Part shown: positions 9,801 to 18,889 of the stretch, one piece after another | How the letters are laid out: the number at the start of each line of letters is the position of its first letter | How positions within the stretch are numbered: the first letter of the stretch is position 1 | DNA from: Yarrowia lipolytica | Taxonomy: Eukaryota > Ascomycota > Dipodascomycetes > Dipodascales | Length of the DNA stretch: 64,000 nucleotides | Direction: 5' to 3' | Assembly (NCBI RefSeq): GCF_001761485.1 | Contig: NC_090775.1 | Coordinates: 248,001 to 312,000 of the forward strand | The notes under the pieces: model-generated | Database searches by the model: none | What the model was told of the DNA's origin: nothing | Seen by the model: only the letters and a program-made list of their open reading frames with translations | Made by a program: the position numbers and the translations under genes

Positions 9801-11272
9801 TACTTACTCGTACCCTCATCTCATTCGCCTTGAAAAGTGTACTATCGAGGCGGTAACCTGACAACAATGAGGCCCGGCACAAGCAACTACAGTATTCGTA
9901 AAAGTACACACATTTGAATCCGCATAATCGCGGGGTAGGAACTATTATTTGACTTGACACTTGATCGCGTGACTACACTAGTTAGTGTACGAATACTTGG
10001 CACTCATGTACTAGTACCCGTACTTGGATACCCAAAATCCACTGACTAAGCAGAAAACGAAGTCCGTCTCCATGCAGGGAAGTTGCAGCTGGCGCGTTTA
10101 ATGTCCATGTCAATCTGGCCCTGCCGTGGGGGTTTCGCTTCTCGTAGGATAGACTTGGTCCGAGTCATGTATTATCTGGACGTTGGACAATGGAGGTTTA
10201 GCCGTAACGTTTTGATGCGCGCGCTCAAGCGCCGTGGAATATGACGTGGTTCCGTGGAAAGTGGATGAGAGATTAGACGATGATAGGAGCAAGGGCTGAA
10301 AAAGCCACTCGAAAGACCCGAAACAACTGTGTGAGAGGGGCGAGGGGTGTGTGATCACGTGACTTTGTGTCTATAGCACGATATCAACGTTCAACAGAAA
10401 CCCGAGACCCACGGAAAGCCCTCGGTTCTACTGTAGGTTTGGGCTCGTTGTTGGTACAGAACGAGTACAGAGTCGCATCCGGTTTAGATCAGTTGCGTGA
10501 AACATCTGAGGCGGTTGCTGTGAATGTCGAGGAGCGAGCCTGACGGGTCATGTTTTTCTTGTTTTTCTTATTCATTCTAGTACCGTATTGAAAATACAAC
10601 GAAATCTGGCTGTTTCCGTACCAGCACATCTATATTAGAGCGTATCGTACTTTTGGTGCAACGTCTATGCCTTCACTCTAAATTCCACGGAGAGGCGTGG
10701 CATTTTTTTTTAATTTTTTAATTAGGCTAAAAAGCCGAGGTGGATAGACGGATCAAGAGTGAACAGCAAGTGTGCTAAGAACGAGGAACAGCGGCTAGAG
10801 GGTGGAAAAGAATAATGCCGTGGCCGTGCAACCTCAATACTCGTTCCTGTTGACGGACTCATGCTACCATGACACAACCACGTCCGGTACTGTACTTGTA
10901 CGAGTGCCGGATCGTGCTGCTTGCGTCGACGCACATAATCAGGTCAAGAAAGAGACAGTCTCGCATAAAGAATCAACGCATAGAGAGTCACCGCAGAGTC
11001 AAAGAGGGTCGTAGAAAAGAAATATTCAGCAGAAGTTGTGTGCTGAGACAACTCTATCTGTGTCATTCCCGCCGCCTCACAAGACCAGTGGAGCTGCCAC
11101 TTGTAGTACAGGCCTTGTTTGCAGTAGGGCCCTTGTCCTCTCCATCTGTCCCTGTAGACAATTTCCTCATTAGACTACAAGTGCATGCATATCTGTCGGT
11201 GTGACTGAAGTTAGATCTTCTTTTGGGTGATAGTATTTATGTTTGGAGGGGGTGAAAAAAAAGACGATCAAA
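6861..11272. other. Gene-poor stretch of 4.4 kb
   Basis: No ORF here has a recognisable domain. The longest ones are low-complexity or start at non-ATG codons. A T-run at about 7051-7065 has no pol III A/B boxes nearby. The stretch carries TCACGTGA palindromes at 7818-7825 and 10355-10362. It also carries many TACTTGTAC/GTACAAGTA words (8085, 8230, 9646, 9784, 10892). The part before 11272 is probably promoter for the beta-glucosidase gene. Confidence 0.5.
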
Positions 11273-11280
11273 TATATAAA
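11273..11280 (+). promoter_or_regulatory. TATA box of the beta-glucosidase gene
   Basis: TATATAAA lies 55 bp upstream of the ATG at 11335, followed by a short CA-rich leader. Confidence 0.6.
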
Positions 11281-11334
11281 GAAGGGCGGGGGCTCTTTCA
11301 CAAATCTACACACTCTCAACAAACAACCTCAAAC

Positions 11335-13827
11335 ATGCCAATCGACGTGCAAAACACCCTGGAACAGCTCGAGCTGTCGGAGAAAATCGCACTCACCGCT
11401 GGAGTCGACATCTGGCATACCGTCCCTATCGAACGGCTTGGCGTACCTTCTGCCCGAACCTCTGATGGCCCCAATGGAATCAGAGGTACCCAGTTCTTCA
11501 ACTCCGAGCCCGCAGCCTGTCTTCCGGCCTCCCTAGGCCTCGGTGCTACGTGGGATCAGGATCTCTTGTACCAGGTAGGAGAGCTGCTGGCCGAGGAGTC
11601 GCGTGCCAAAAGCGCCCATGTCGTGCTTGCGCCCACAATTAACATCCAGCGGTCCCCTCTAGGAGGTCGCTCCTTCGAGTCTTTCTCTGAAGATCCGCTT
11701 TTGTCTGGAAAGCTGGCTACTCAGTACGTCAAGGGTCTACAGGACAACAAGGTGGCAGCTTGTATTAAGCACTTTGTGACCAACGACCAGGAGAATGGCC
11801 GCATGGGATCCAACTCAGTCGTAACAGATCGAGCTTTGCGAGAAATCTATCTCAAGCCCTTTGAGATCGCAGTCAGAGAAGCCAACCCTAAGGCCTTCAT
11901 GACCGCCTACAACAAGCTCAATGGCACCCATGTTAGCGAGCACGACATCTTGGGCAGTGTGCTGCGAGGCGAGTGGAAATGGCGAGGGTTGGTGATGAGT
12001 GACTGGTTCGGCACTTACTCCACCAGTGACGCTGTTAATGCCGGTCTGGACCTTGAGATGCCAGGTCCTCCTCGATGGAGAGGCGAGCAGCTCACCCATG
12101 CTGTTCTCAGCAACAAGGTGACCACTGAGACGCTTGATGAGCGGGTCACAAATGTTCTTGAGCTCGTGAAGTACGCCCAAGAGTCTGGAATCCCGTTCAA
12201 TGGTCCCGAATCCACCAACAACACGCCTAAGACTCGGGCTCTGCTACGGAAGCTGGTGGCAGACTCCACTGTCCTGCTCAAAAACGATGCAAACATCTTG
12301 CCTCTCGACAAGACCAAGAAAGTGGCCGTGATTGGCCCCAACGCAAAGGCCACTGCTTTCTGTGGAGGTGGTTCAGCCTCTCTCAGACCCTACTATACTG
12401 TTTCTCCGTTTGAGGGAATCACTTCCAAGACTGGCAGCGAACCTGATTACGCCGTAGGAGCCTACGCTCATAAGGAGCTGCCTGACTTCGCATCATACTT
12501 GAAGTCAGAGTCTGGAGACGAGGGAATTTGGGACGTTCGATTCTACAACGACAAGAGGGGTGCTCAGGATCGAAAGTGCTTTGACCAATTGACTATCGAG
12601 CAGACCAAACTGTTTCTGTTCGATTACAGTCACAAGGATATCCCCAAGAACAAGATCTTTTATGTGGACGCCACTGCCACCCTCAAGGTTCCTAAGGACG
12701 GAGTGTACGACTTTGGAATGACCCTTCTGGGTACTGCCAAGTTCTTTGTCGATGACAAGTGCGTGCTGGACTGCACTAAGGACCAGGAGAACGGCAATTC
12801 GTTTTTCGGCGAAGGCACTAAGGAGAAGATTGGGTCTATTGAGCTCAAGGCCAACAAGGACTATGCCATTCGCCTCGAGTTTGGATCCGAGGCCACTTCC
12901 CCTCGAGAGCGAGGAGGACTTGTTTCCAACGGTGGAGGCGCTGTTCAGGCCGGCATGGCTCGACAGGCTGCCGCCGAAGATACGATCGCCGAGGCTGTCG
13001 AGCTGGCCAAACGTTCCGAACAGGTAATTCTCTTTTCGGGACTCAACATGGCGTGGGAGTCTGAGGGATTCGACCGACCGAACTTGTCGCTTCCTCCTCA
13101 CAATGATGCACTCATCGAGGCCGTGCTCGACGCGAATCCCAATACCGTTATTGTCATTCAGAGTGGAGCTCCAGTGGAGATGCCCTGGGCATCCACGGCC
13201 AAGACCATCGTGCATGCCACCTTTGGAGGCAACGAGACTGGAAACGGTATTGCCGATGTGCTATTTGGCGACGTGAACCCTAGCGCTAAGCTGCCCATCA
13301 CCTACCCTCTCAAGGTTCAACATACTCCCTCTTACTACAACTTCGGCCATCCTAAACGAACTTTGTATGGAGAAGATGTGTTTGTGGGCTACCGACACTA
13401 CGAGAAGGTTGATCGAGAAGTGTTGTTTCCCTTTGGCCATGGTCTTTCATACACTTCATTTGAGCTGTCTAACCTGAGTGTTTCCAAGAAGGATGATACT
13501 GTCACTGTAACTGTGAACGTCAAGAACACCGGATCCAAAACGGGAGCTGAAATCGTCCAGGTTTACGTTTCTCAAGAGAAACCATCCATCGTGCGGCCTG
13601 TAAAGGAGCTCCGGGGCTTCTCCAAGGTCGAGCTTGATGCTGGCAAGTCCGATACCGTCACTGTGGAACTGGATGTCGATCAGGCCACCTCATTCTGGAA
13701 CGAGTATATCAGCAAGTGGACCAGTGAAGCTGACAAGTACCATATTCATGTCGGTACCAGCAGTGCAGGTAAGCATCTTGAGGGTGAGTTTGAAGTCAAG
13801 AAGACTAAGAATTGGTTAGGTCTTTAG
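11335..13827 (+). CDS. Beta-glucosidase, glycoside hydrolase family 3
   Basis: 830 residues from the ATG of MPIDVQNTLEQL. The GH3 catalytic domain fills the first 300 residues, with the nucleophile Asp223 in LVMSDWFGTYS. A second alpha/beta domain follows from about 310. It is interrupted by a PA14 insert at about 390-550 (around GIWDVRFYND), as in Kluyveromyces-type BglI enzymes. The C-terminal fibronectin III domain is at about 715-815. There is no signal peptide: the N terminus is hydrophilic, so the enzyme probably works in the cytosol on imported beta-glucosides. It lies 4.7 kb from EYD1 on the opposite strand, so co-regulation is not implied. The family call is firm; the substrate is not. 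Confidence 0.95.
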   Translation: MPIDVQNTLEQLELSEKIALTAGVDIWHTVPIERLGVPSARTSDGPNGIRGTQFFNSEPAACLPASLGLGATWDQDLLYQVGELLAEESRAKSAHVVLAPTINIQRSPLGGRSFESFSEDPLLSGKLATQYVKGLQDNKVAACIKHFVTNDQENGRMGSNSVVTDRALREIYLKPFEIAVREANPKAFMTAYNKLNGTHVSEHDILGSVLRGEWKWRGLVMSDWFGTYSTSDAVNAGLDLEMPGPPRWRGEQLTHAVLSNKVTTETLDERVTNVLELVKYAQESGIPFNGPESTNNTPKTRALLRKLVADSTVLLKNDANILPLDKTKKVAVIGPNAKATAFCGGGSASLRPYYTVSPFEGITSKTGSEPDYAVGAYAHKELPDFASYLKSESGDEGIWDVRFYNDKRGAQDRKCFDQLTIEQTKLFLFDYSHKDIPKNKIFYVDATATLKVPKDGVYDFGMTLLGTAKFFVDDKCVLDCTKDQENGNSFFGEGTKEKIGSIELKANKDYAIRLEFGSEATSPRERGGLVSNGGGAVQAGMARQAAAEDTIAEAVELAKRSEQVILFSGLNMAWESEGFDRPNLSLPPHNDALIEAVLDANPNTVIVIQSGAPVEMPWASTAKTIVHATFGGNETGNGIADVLFGDVNPSAKLPITYPLKVQHTPSYYNFGHPKRTLYGEDVFVGYRHYEKVDREVLFPFGHGLSYTSFELSNLSVSKKDDTVTVTVNVKNTGSKTGAEIVQVYVSQEKPSIVRPVKELRGFSKVELDAGKSDTVTVELDVDQATSFWNEYISKWTSEADKYHIHVGTSSAGKHLEGEFEVKKTKNWLGL

Positions 13828-14485
13828 TCTCATTATGTAACGTCATATATAATTATTTATGCTCGATGCTAATCGATACCTACAGCCCTTGAGGTGGAGT
13901 ACCAATACTATACAAAAAGAGCACATAAATGCACAAATGTAGTACTCTCATAATGGAGTTTGATCCAGAATAATCAACACCTTCTGGGCAGCCCTTGGTG
14001 GTGTCCTGGATCATGTTAACTTTGGTCTAGGTAGACTGAGAACCAGTCCATACAAAGGTCATACTACTCCGTTTGTTTGGGTATCAACACAGACTCTTCT
14101 CCCTACTAGCCTTCTTCCTCCGTATCACAGAGATTATTTGGTCGTTTTATGGAGTCAACTGTTGGTAGTTGAGTCTTAGAACACACAAGACGGTTCCATT
14201 ATATACTGCAGCGTGTTGTGTATTAGCGCTCTGCAAAGTGCACTTGTATAGCGACAGTACAAATATTGCAGTATACAGTAGAAGGAACTGTTTGTACTGT
14301 ACATACGTACTACACATCTCTGTCTGAACTCTTCAAGGTCATAATCATCACGAATCTTTAAATGTTATTACAAAGGTTAGAAGGGATCAAGCAAGTCCTT
14401 GACAAGCCTTCACCCCAGACTTCAACGAAGGTGGACACCGCCTGCAGTATATATACGCGTGCTAGCTGTAGACACGGCTATTACT
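13828..14485. other. Convergent 3' spacer
   Basis: Separates the stops of the beta-glucosidase gene and SYP1. It is AT-rich (ATATAATTATTTATG just after the first stop) and contains several GTACTGTAC/TACAGT words. No gene seen. Confidence 0.5.
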
Positions 14486-17400
14486 TTAATGACTGTTGAA
14501 CTTACCAGACAGGAAGCTCTTGAGATGGCCCACGGGCTGCCAGTCCCCTCCGTCGGACCATTCAAACACGCCCTCGGTCAGCGAAGAAGTGAGAGTGAAT
14601 CGAGCCTCCACACCGGTAGCGGCAGGATGCACCAATCCATCGGTCTTGAACTGACACAGCAGCCGCTGCTCAGCATCCTTTCGGATGATGAAGGGCTGGG
14701 TGTCGCCCAGACGCCAGGTGATTCGTCGACGTTCAGGAGAGAATGAGCCGACGGGCTTGCTTTGGGCTCCCAAAGTGTTGGCTCCGTCCACAGAGACGGA
14801 AAAGACACCTCCCGTAAGAGTGGCTGCCTCTCCAGGGAAGCTGGGGGACAGCTTGATGGAGAGCATGAGTCTGGCCTGGGTGGGCTCAAATCGCCAGATG
14901 GGAGTGATCACCACAGGGAGAGACTGCGCAGCAGCGTCGGGGGTCAGTGAGTACTTGAAGCCCAGAGACGTTCGGCCCTTAATGGCATGGGCATTCACGT
15001 TGTACAAGGAGTTCTCGGAAGGAGAAGAAGGAGGGTTGATAACGGCAGAAGGGTTCGCTCCAAACTTGGCGAAGGGAGAGGGATCCAGAAGTCGCACCTG
15101 CAGATAGTCGGTGGTATGGGCGGACGAGGGAGGAACGTAGGCAATGGCAACCTCTCCGTTGACAGACACGTCGGAATGCGTCTCGGTGATGTTGGCATTG
15201 ATCTGCTCCACGATACTTGCTCGCAGAGGGTAGGTCTCCAGGGCCTCAGAGATGAGCAGCTCAGGATGCTTGATCACGTTAGGAGTGGACTGCAGCGATC
15301 GAATCGAGCCAGCGTCGCCGCCGGTGCTGTCGGGACCCAGGGGCTGCTGCTGCTGTTGAGCAAAGGGAGCATTAGGGGGAGGCATAGAGCCGTAGCCAGC
15401 GGGGCTTTGCAGACCACTGGACTGGTGGGACAGGGGAGCAGGAGACTGGCCAATGGGTGAGTGGAAGTCTTCAGAGTTGCCAGTGAAAGTAGACCCGAGA
15501 GCTCCTCCAGCAAGACCGCCGGCAAGAGCTCCGCCAGCAAGAGCTCCGCCGTGGTGACCTCCGTGACCATTACCATTGAGGTTGTTGGTGTCAATGGGAG
15601 GCAGACCGGGAGCCTGGGACTCAATGTCGGCAGGCTGGACGTCAGTGAATAACTTGGACTGAATGTCTCGACGTCCTCGGCCGCTTCGCGAGGTGTTTCG
15701 CAAAGTGGAGGCCACCGAATTGAGCGCCTCGTTGGCGTCGCCCTCCTCGGCAATCACGTCCTGGCGAATATCCACCTTGGGGGGTCCATGGGGATCAGGG
15801 TCAGACAGTCGCCGAGAAGGAGGAGGAAGAGGTTTATCAGCGTTGTCAAAAGGAGCTTCCTGGCCGGGTTGCAGAAAAGGCTGCTGCGATTGCTGCTGAC
15901 TCTGGAACTGTTGCTGAGGAGTATGGAACTGCTGTTGGGGCGAGTACTGCTGGGTCTGCTGAGGCGACTGGAACTGGCCTTGCTGGGGAGACTGGGTGTG
16001 GGAGAAGGGTGACGAGCCAGGAGACACGGGAGGGCTGTTCTGCTGGACCTGGGTGGTTTGGAAGGGGCTGCCATTATGAGTCTGACCCTGAAACTGGCCC
16101 TGTCCTTGGAACTGACTCTGTCCCTGTTGACCTTGGAATTGGCCGCCCTGCATATTCTGCTGATTCTGCTGGCCCTGACCCTGGAACTGAGGGGGGCCCT
16201 GCTGGCCGCCCGCTGCAGGAAACTGCAACTGAGAAGACAGGGCAGAAGTATCAAGCTGAGCGTTCTGGGTTCGCATGTCGGGCGATCGAGAGGCCGGGGG
16301 GAGAGGAGGCTGCTGCTTGTTCGTTCGCTCAGCCTGCTCACGTGCCCGCTCGGCTCGTCGCTCGGCCGCCTCCCGCTCCTCTTCCCGATCCTCCTGGATC
16401 TGGCGCTCAATGGCCTTTTGTTCCTCGATCTCGGCAAGTCGACGAGCCTCTCGGTCGGCCTCGCGGGCTCGCTGGCTCTGGCCAGGCTGGTCCCGGATGG
16501 TTCCCAGCGTGGAAACGTGTTTCTTGTCATCCTTCTTCTTTCTGCCAAAGATGGATCCGACCTTGGACCGCAGCTTGTCTCCTCGCTTTTGGGGAGTGGT
16601 GGGCACGTCGTGGGTGGAGTTTCGTGCAGAGTTGGTCGAGTAGATGGACTCCGAGTCCCGGGTCGAGTTGCGTCGGAATGCGTTCCGCGGGTTGGTGGTG
16701 GAGGTGGTGGAGGGGGCGTAGTTGGCTGATCGGGTGTCAGCAGCGCCCCCGTAGGTGGATTGACGGTTGTTGGCAGCAGAACTAGCTCCAAAGCCAGCAG
16801 CAGCTCCGGCAGTTCCAGCTCCGACGGAGGCGTTGGTTCCGGCATTTCCTCCAGTAGGACCTCTCTTAAGAGCCTCGGAGACAAAGACGTTGATGTCATC
16901 TTCAGGCTCAAGGGAGAGCACGTCATTCAAAAGCCGTTCGGCCACAGGAGTGAACTGCTGCGACTTGTCGGTGGACAGAGTCAGGTACTGGGTGAGGGCG
17001 TCCTTGACGAACACCACTCGGCCGGTATCGGCGCTCTCAAACTGCTTGAACACGTAGGGAGCCTGTTTCTGCCACTCGGACTGCGACCGAGACACTTCAT
17101 TGAGACCGTGGCTCAGCACCTTGACATCGGCCCAGTTGCCCTGCTGCGAGGTGGGGAAGTTTTTGAGCGGCTTCTCAACCTCGGACTTGACCCGTCGAAC
17201 ATAGGTCTCAGCAGCTCCAATGGTCTCGTTGATGTCTCTGACGGCAATCTTTCGCCACAGGCCGTCGAGCGAGTTGACTGCGGAATTCACACCGACGTCT
17301 CCATCGTCGAGAGCGCCGATTTTGGCCGCATGGCGCTGCGCCACTCGCTGAAGGTCCTCGATGTAACGCTTTTCAATGTTGGTTCGGTCGTGGACAAAGG

Positions 17401-17506
17401 ACGCCAGATCGCTGAGGGTGGACTCACCTTCGGTGATTCGCGACTGCAGCAGCTGCACGGCCTGGTCCGGACTGCTCTGGTCGAGCACGGTGGAGTATCG
17501 CGACAT
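14486..17506 (-). CDS. SYP1: F-BAR / mu-homology endocytic protein, Syp1/FCHO-like
   Basis: 1006 residues from the ATG with complement at 17504-17506 (MSRYSTVLDQSSPDQ). Residues about 1-250 are a helical F-BAR domain (RTNIEKRYIEDLQRVAQRHA). The centre (about 270-740) is disordered, with a charged coiled segment rich in Glu/Arg around 360-400 and long Gln/Gly/Pro-rich runs. Residues about 745-1006 form a mu-homology domain ending GHLKSFLSGKFNSH; SGKF is the usual end of the fold. In yeast Syp1 is an early-arriving endocytic adaptor that binds membrane and cargo at the cortex and affects septins. An apparent GTAAGT donor overlaps the last codons, but the reading frame ends naturally there, so I treat the gene as intronless. 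Confidence 0.88.
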   Translation of the reverse strand: MSRYSTVLDQSSPDQAVQLLQSRITEGESTLSDLASFVHDRTNIEKRYIEDLQRVAQRHAAKIGALDDGDVGVNSAVNSLDGLWRKIAVRDINETIGAAETYVRRVKSEVEKPLKNFPTSQQGNWADVKVLSHGLNEVSRSQSEWQKQAPYVFKQFESADTGRVVFVKDALTQYLTLSTDKSQQFTPVAERLLNDVLSLEPEDDINVFVSEALKRGPTGGNAGTNASVGAGTAGAAAGFGASSAANNRQSTYGGAADTRSANYAPSTTSTTNPRNAFRRNSTRDSESIYSTNSARNSTHDVPTTPQKRGDKLRSKVGSIFGRKKKDDKKHVSTLGTIRDQPGQSQRAREADREARRLAEIEEQKAIERQIQEDREEEREAAERRAERAREQAERTNKQQPPLPPASRSPDMRTQNAQLDTSALSSQLQFPAAGGQQGPPQFQGQGQQNQQNMQGGQFQGQQGQSQFQGQGQFQGQTHNGSPFQTTQVQQNSPPVSPGSSPFSHTQSPQQGQFQSPQQTQQYSPQQQFHTPQQQFQSQQQSQQPFLQPGQEAPFDNADKPLPPPSRRLSDPDPHGPPKVDIRQDVIAEEGDANEALNSVASTLRNTSRSGRGRRDIQSKLFTDVQPADIESQAPGLPPIDTNNLNGNGHGGHHGGALAGGALAGGLAGGALGSTFTGNSEDFHSPIGQSPAPLSHQSSGLQSPAGYGSMPPPNAPFAQQQQQPLGPDSTGGDAGSIRSLQSTPNVIKHPELLISEALETYPLRASIVEQINANITETHSDVSVNGEVAIAYVPPSSAHTTDYLQVRLLDPSPFAKFGANPSAVINPPSSPSENSLYNVNAHAIKGRTSLGFKYSLTPDAAAQSLPVVITPIWRFEPTQARLMLSIKLSPSFPGEAATLTGGVFSVSVDGANTLGAQSKPVGSFSPERRRITWRLGDTQPFIIRKDAEQRLLCQFKTDGLVHPAATGVEARFTLTSSLTEGVFEWSDGGDWQPVGHLKSFLSGKFNSH

Positions 17507-18889
17507 GGCTGGACAGGTGGGTGTTGGTGATGATGTATGAGGGAGAGAGTTTGGAGTTTCCACCGCCTACAGCTAATTAGTGCGGTATATTAGCATGCGG
17601 GAATAATGTGGGGTTCATGGGAATGGTTGTGGCGAGTAAATAGTGACAAGTGGTTTGTAACGACTCCCAGAATATAAATACTTCTGCTTTCCCTGCTAAT
17701 TGATATACTTGGTGCCACAATTGTACCCCTTTTCACCCTCCTATTAGCTATCTCCGATGGCCTCTGGTTACACTTTTTTCCACATATATTACACCACCAT
17801 GCGTAAGGTTGCGGTGCCGAGGACCACGTTTGACGGGTCTCTACAAGCACAAGTGCACTCATATCAAGTGCAAGTACAAGTAAGAGACAATGGGCGGACA
17901 CCAACTGCGACATCTCACGTGCCCTCCTTGTAAGGCGCACTTTTCTAATTGATGGCATTCAACCGTGGTACAGACGATATAGCTCCATGGACCTTTTCCT
18001 CTTTTCCAAGTCCCAACGGATAAAGACATGAGTCTGAGCCTGAAGTATAATGCCTGAAGAGTGAAGCCAGCTACAAGTATAAGTACTCAATAAAGGGTGC
18101 TATCAGACTCAGAGTTGCCTCGATCAGCCTGCCCGGTTGTTTCTTTGACATCTACGACCTTGTCCAAACGCTCGCCCGCCTCGGCCCTTCCTTCAACCCC
18201 CCACGCACTGTACACACCGTTGGCATATCTAGCGTATACAGTGTGCAGTGCAGGATACAATCTAATATGTATGCAGAATGGCGCAGAGTGGGAACATCAA
18301 AACACGAGGAGGGAGGTGCTCCCAGAGAGTAAATGCTACGATTACCTGGTGGTTGAGGTTGCTCCACCCGCTAGGACTGCCCTGACAAGCTAGATCCACA
18401 CTCAATCCCCCTGCCCCCACTCCATGGATTGCTCAAACTAACATCTAAACTTTGCTCTTTATTATCATGTCGTATTTTGCGACCAAACTGGCCATACCCA
18501 TGAAGCATACACAACATGACCAAAGACCATGTCACTATTGTACAGCTACTACGAGGTACATGTCTGACATATGGCTACTTGTAGTTATCATATCATATCT
18601 GACTGTTCAATTACATTACCCAAATAGACTAGCATCTCACCATCCACACTAGTAGCAGATCTTAAATCAGACCACCAAAGTCACGGTAACCATTAATGTG
18701 AGTGCTGCGATTATGTACGTATATCTGAACATGTCTACAGCACTGTGTACAACTGCACATTATGTACAGCCCCTTTCAGACGTTCCTACATCCCGCACCC
18801 ATGACACTCAATGTCGATGATCATTAAATATGCAATAAATATATTCCCAATATCCTTCAATCCCTCATCTATCATACATACCCTTTCAA
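17507..18889. other. SYP1 upstream region
   Basis: About 1.4 kb between the SYP1 start and the SWE1 stop, both on the minus strand. No gene-like ORF. Contains TCACGTGC near 17916 and a GTACAAGTA at 17874-17882 within a run of CAAGTG/CAAGTA words. Confidence 0.45.

Noticed and set aside
14486-14515. GTAAGT overlapping the last codons of SYP1 as a splice donor
   Set aside because: The unspliced end (SGKF plus three residues) is the normal end of a mu-homology domain, and no CTAAC acceptor followed by a coding exon was found.
16009-16785. Open frames on the plus strand opposite the Gln-rich centre of SYP1
   Set aside because: Repeat-driven composition mirrors the low-complexity coding strand.
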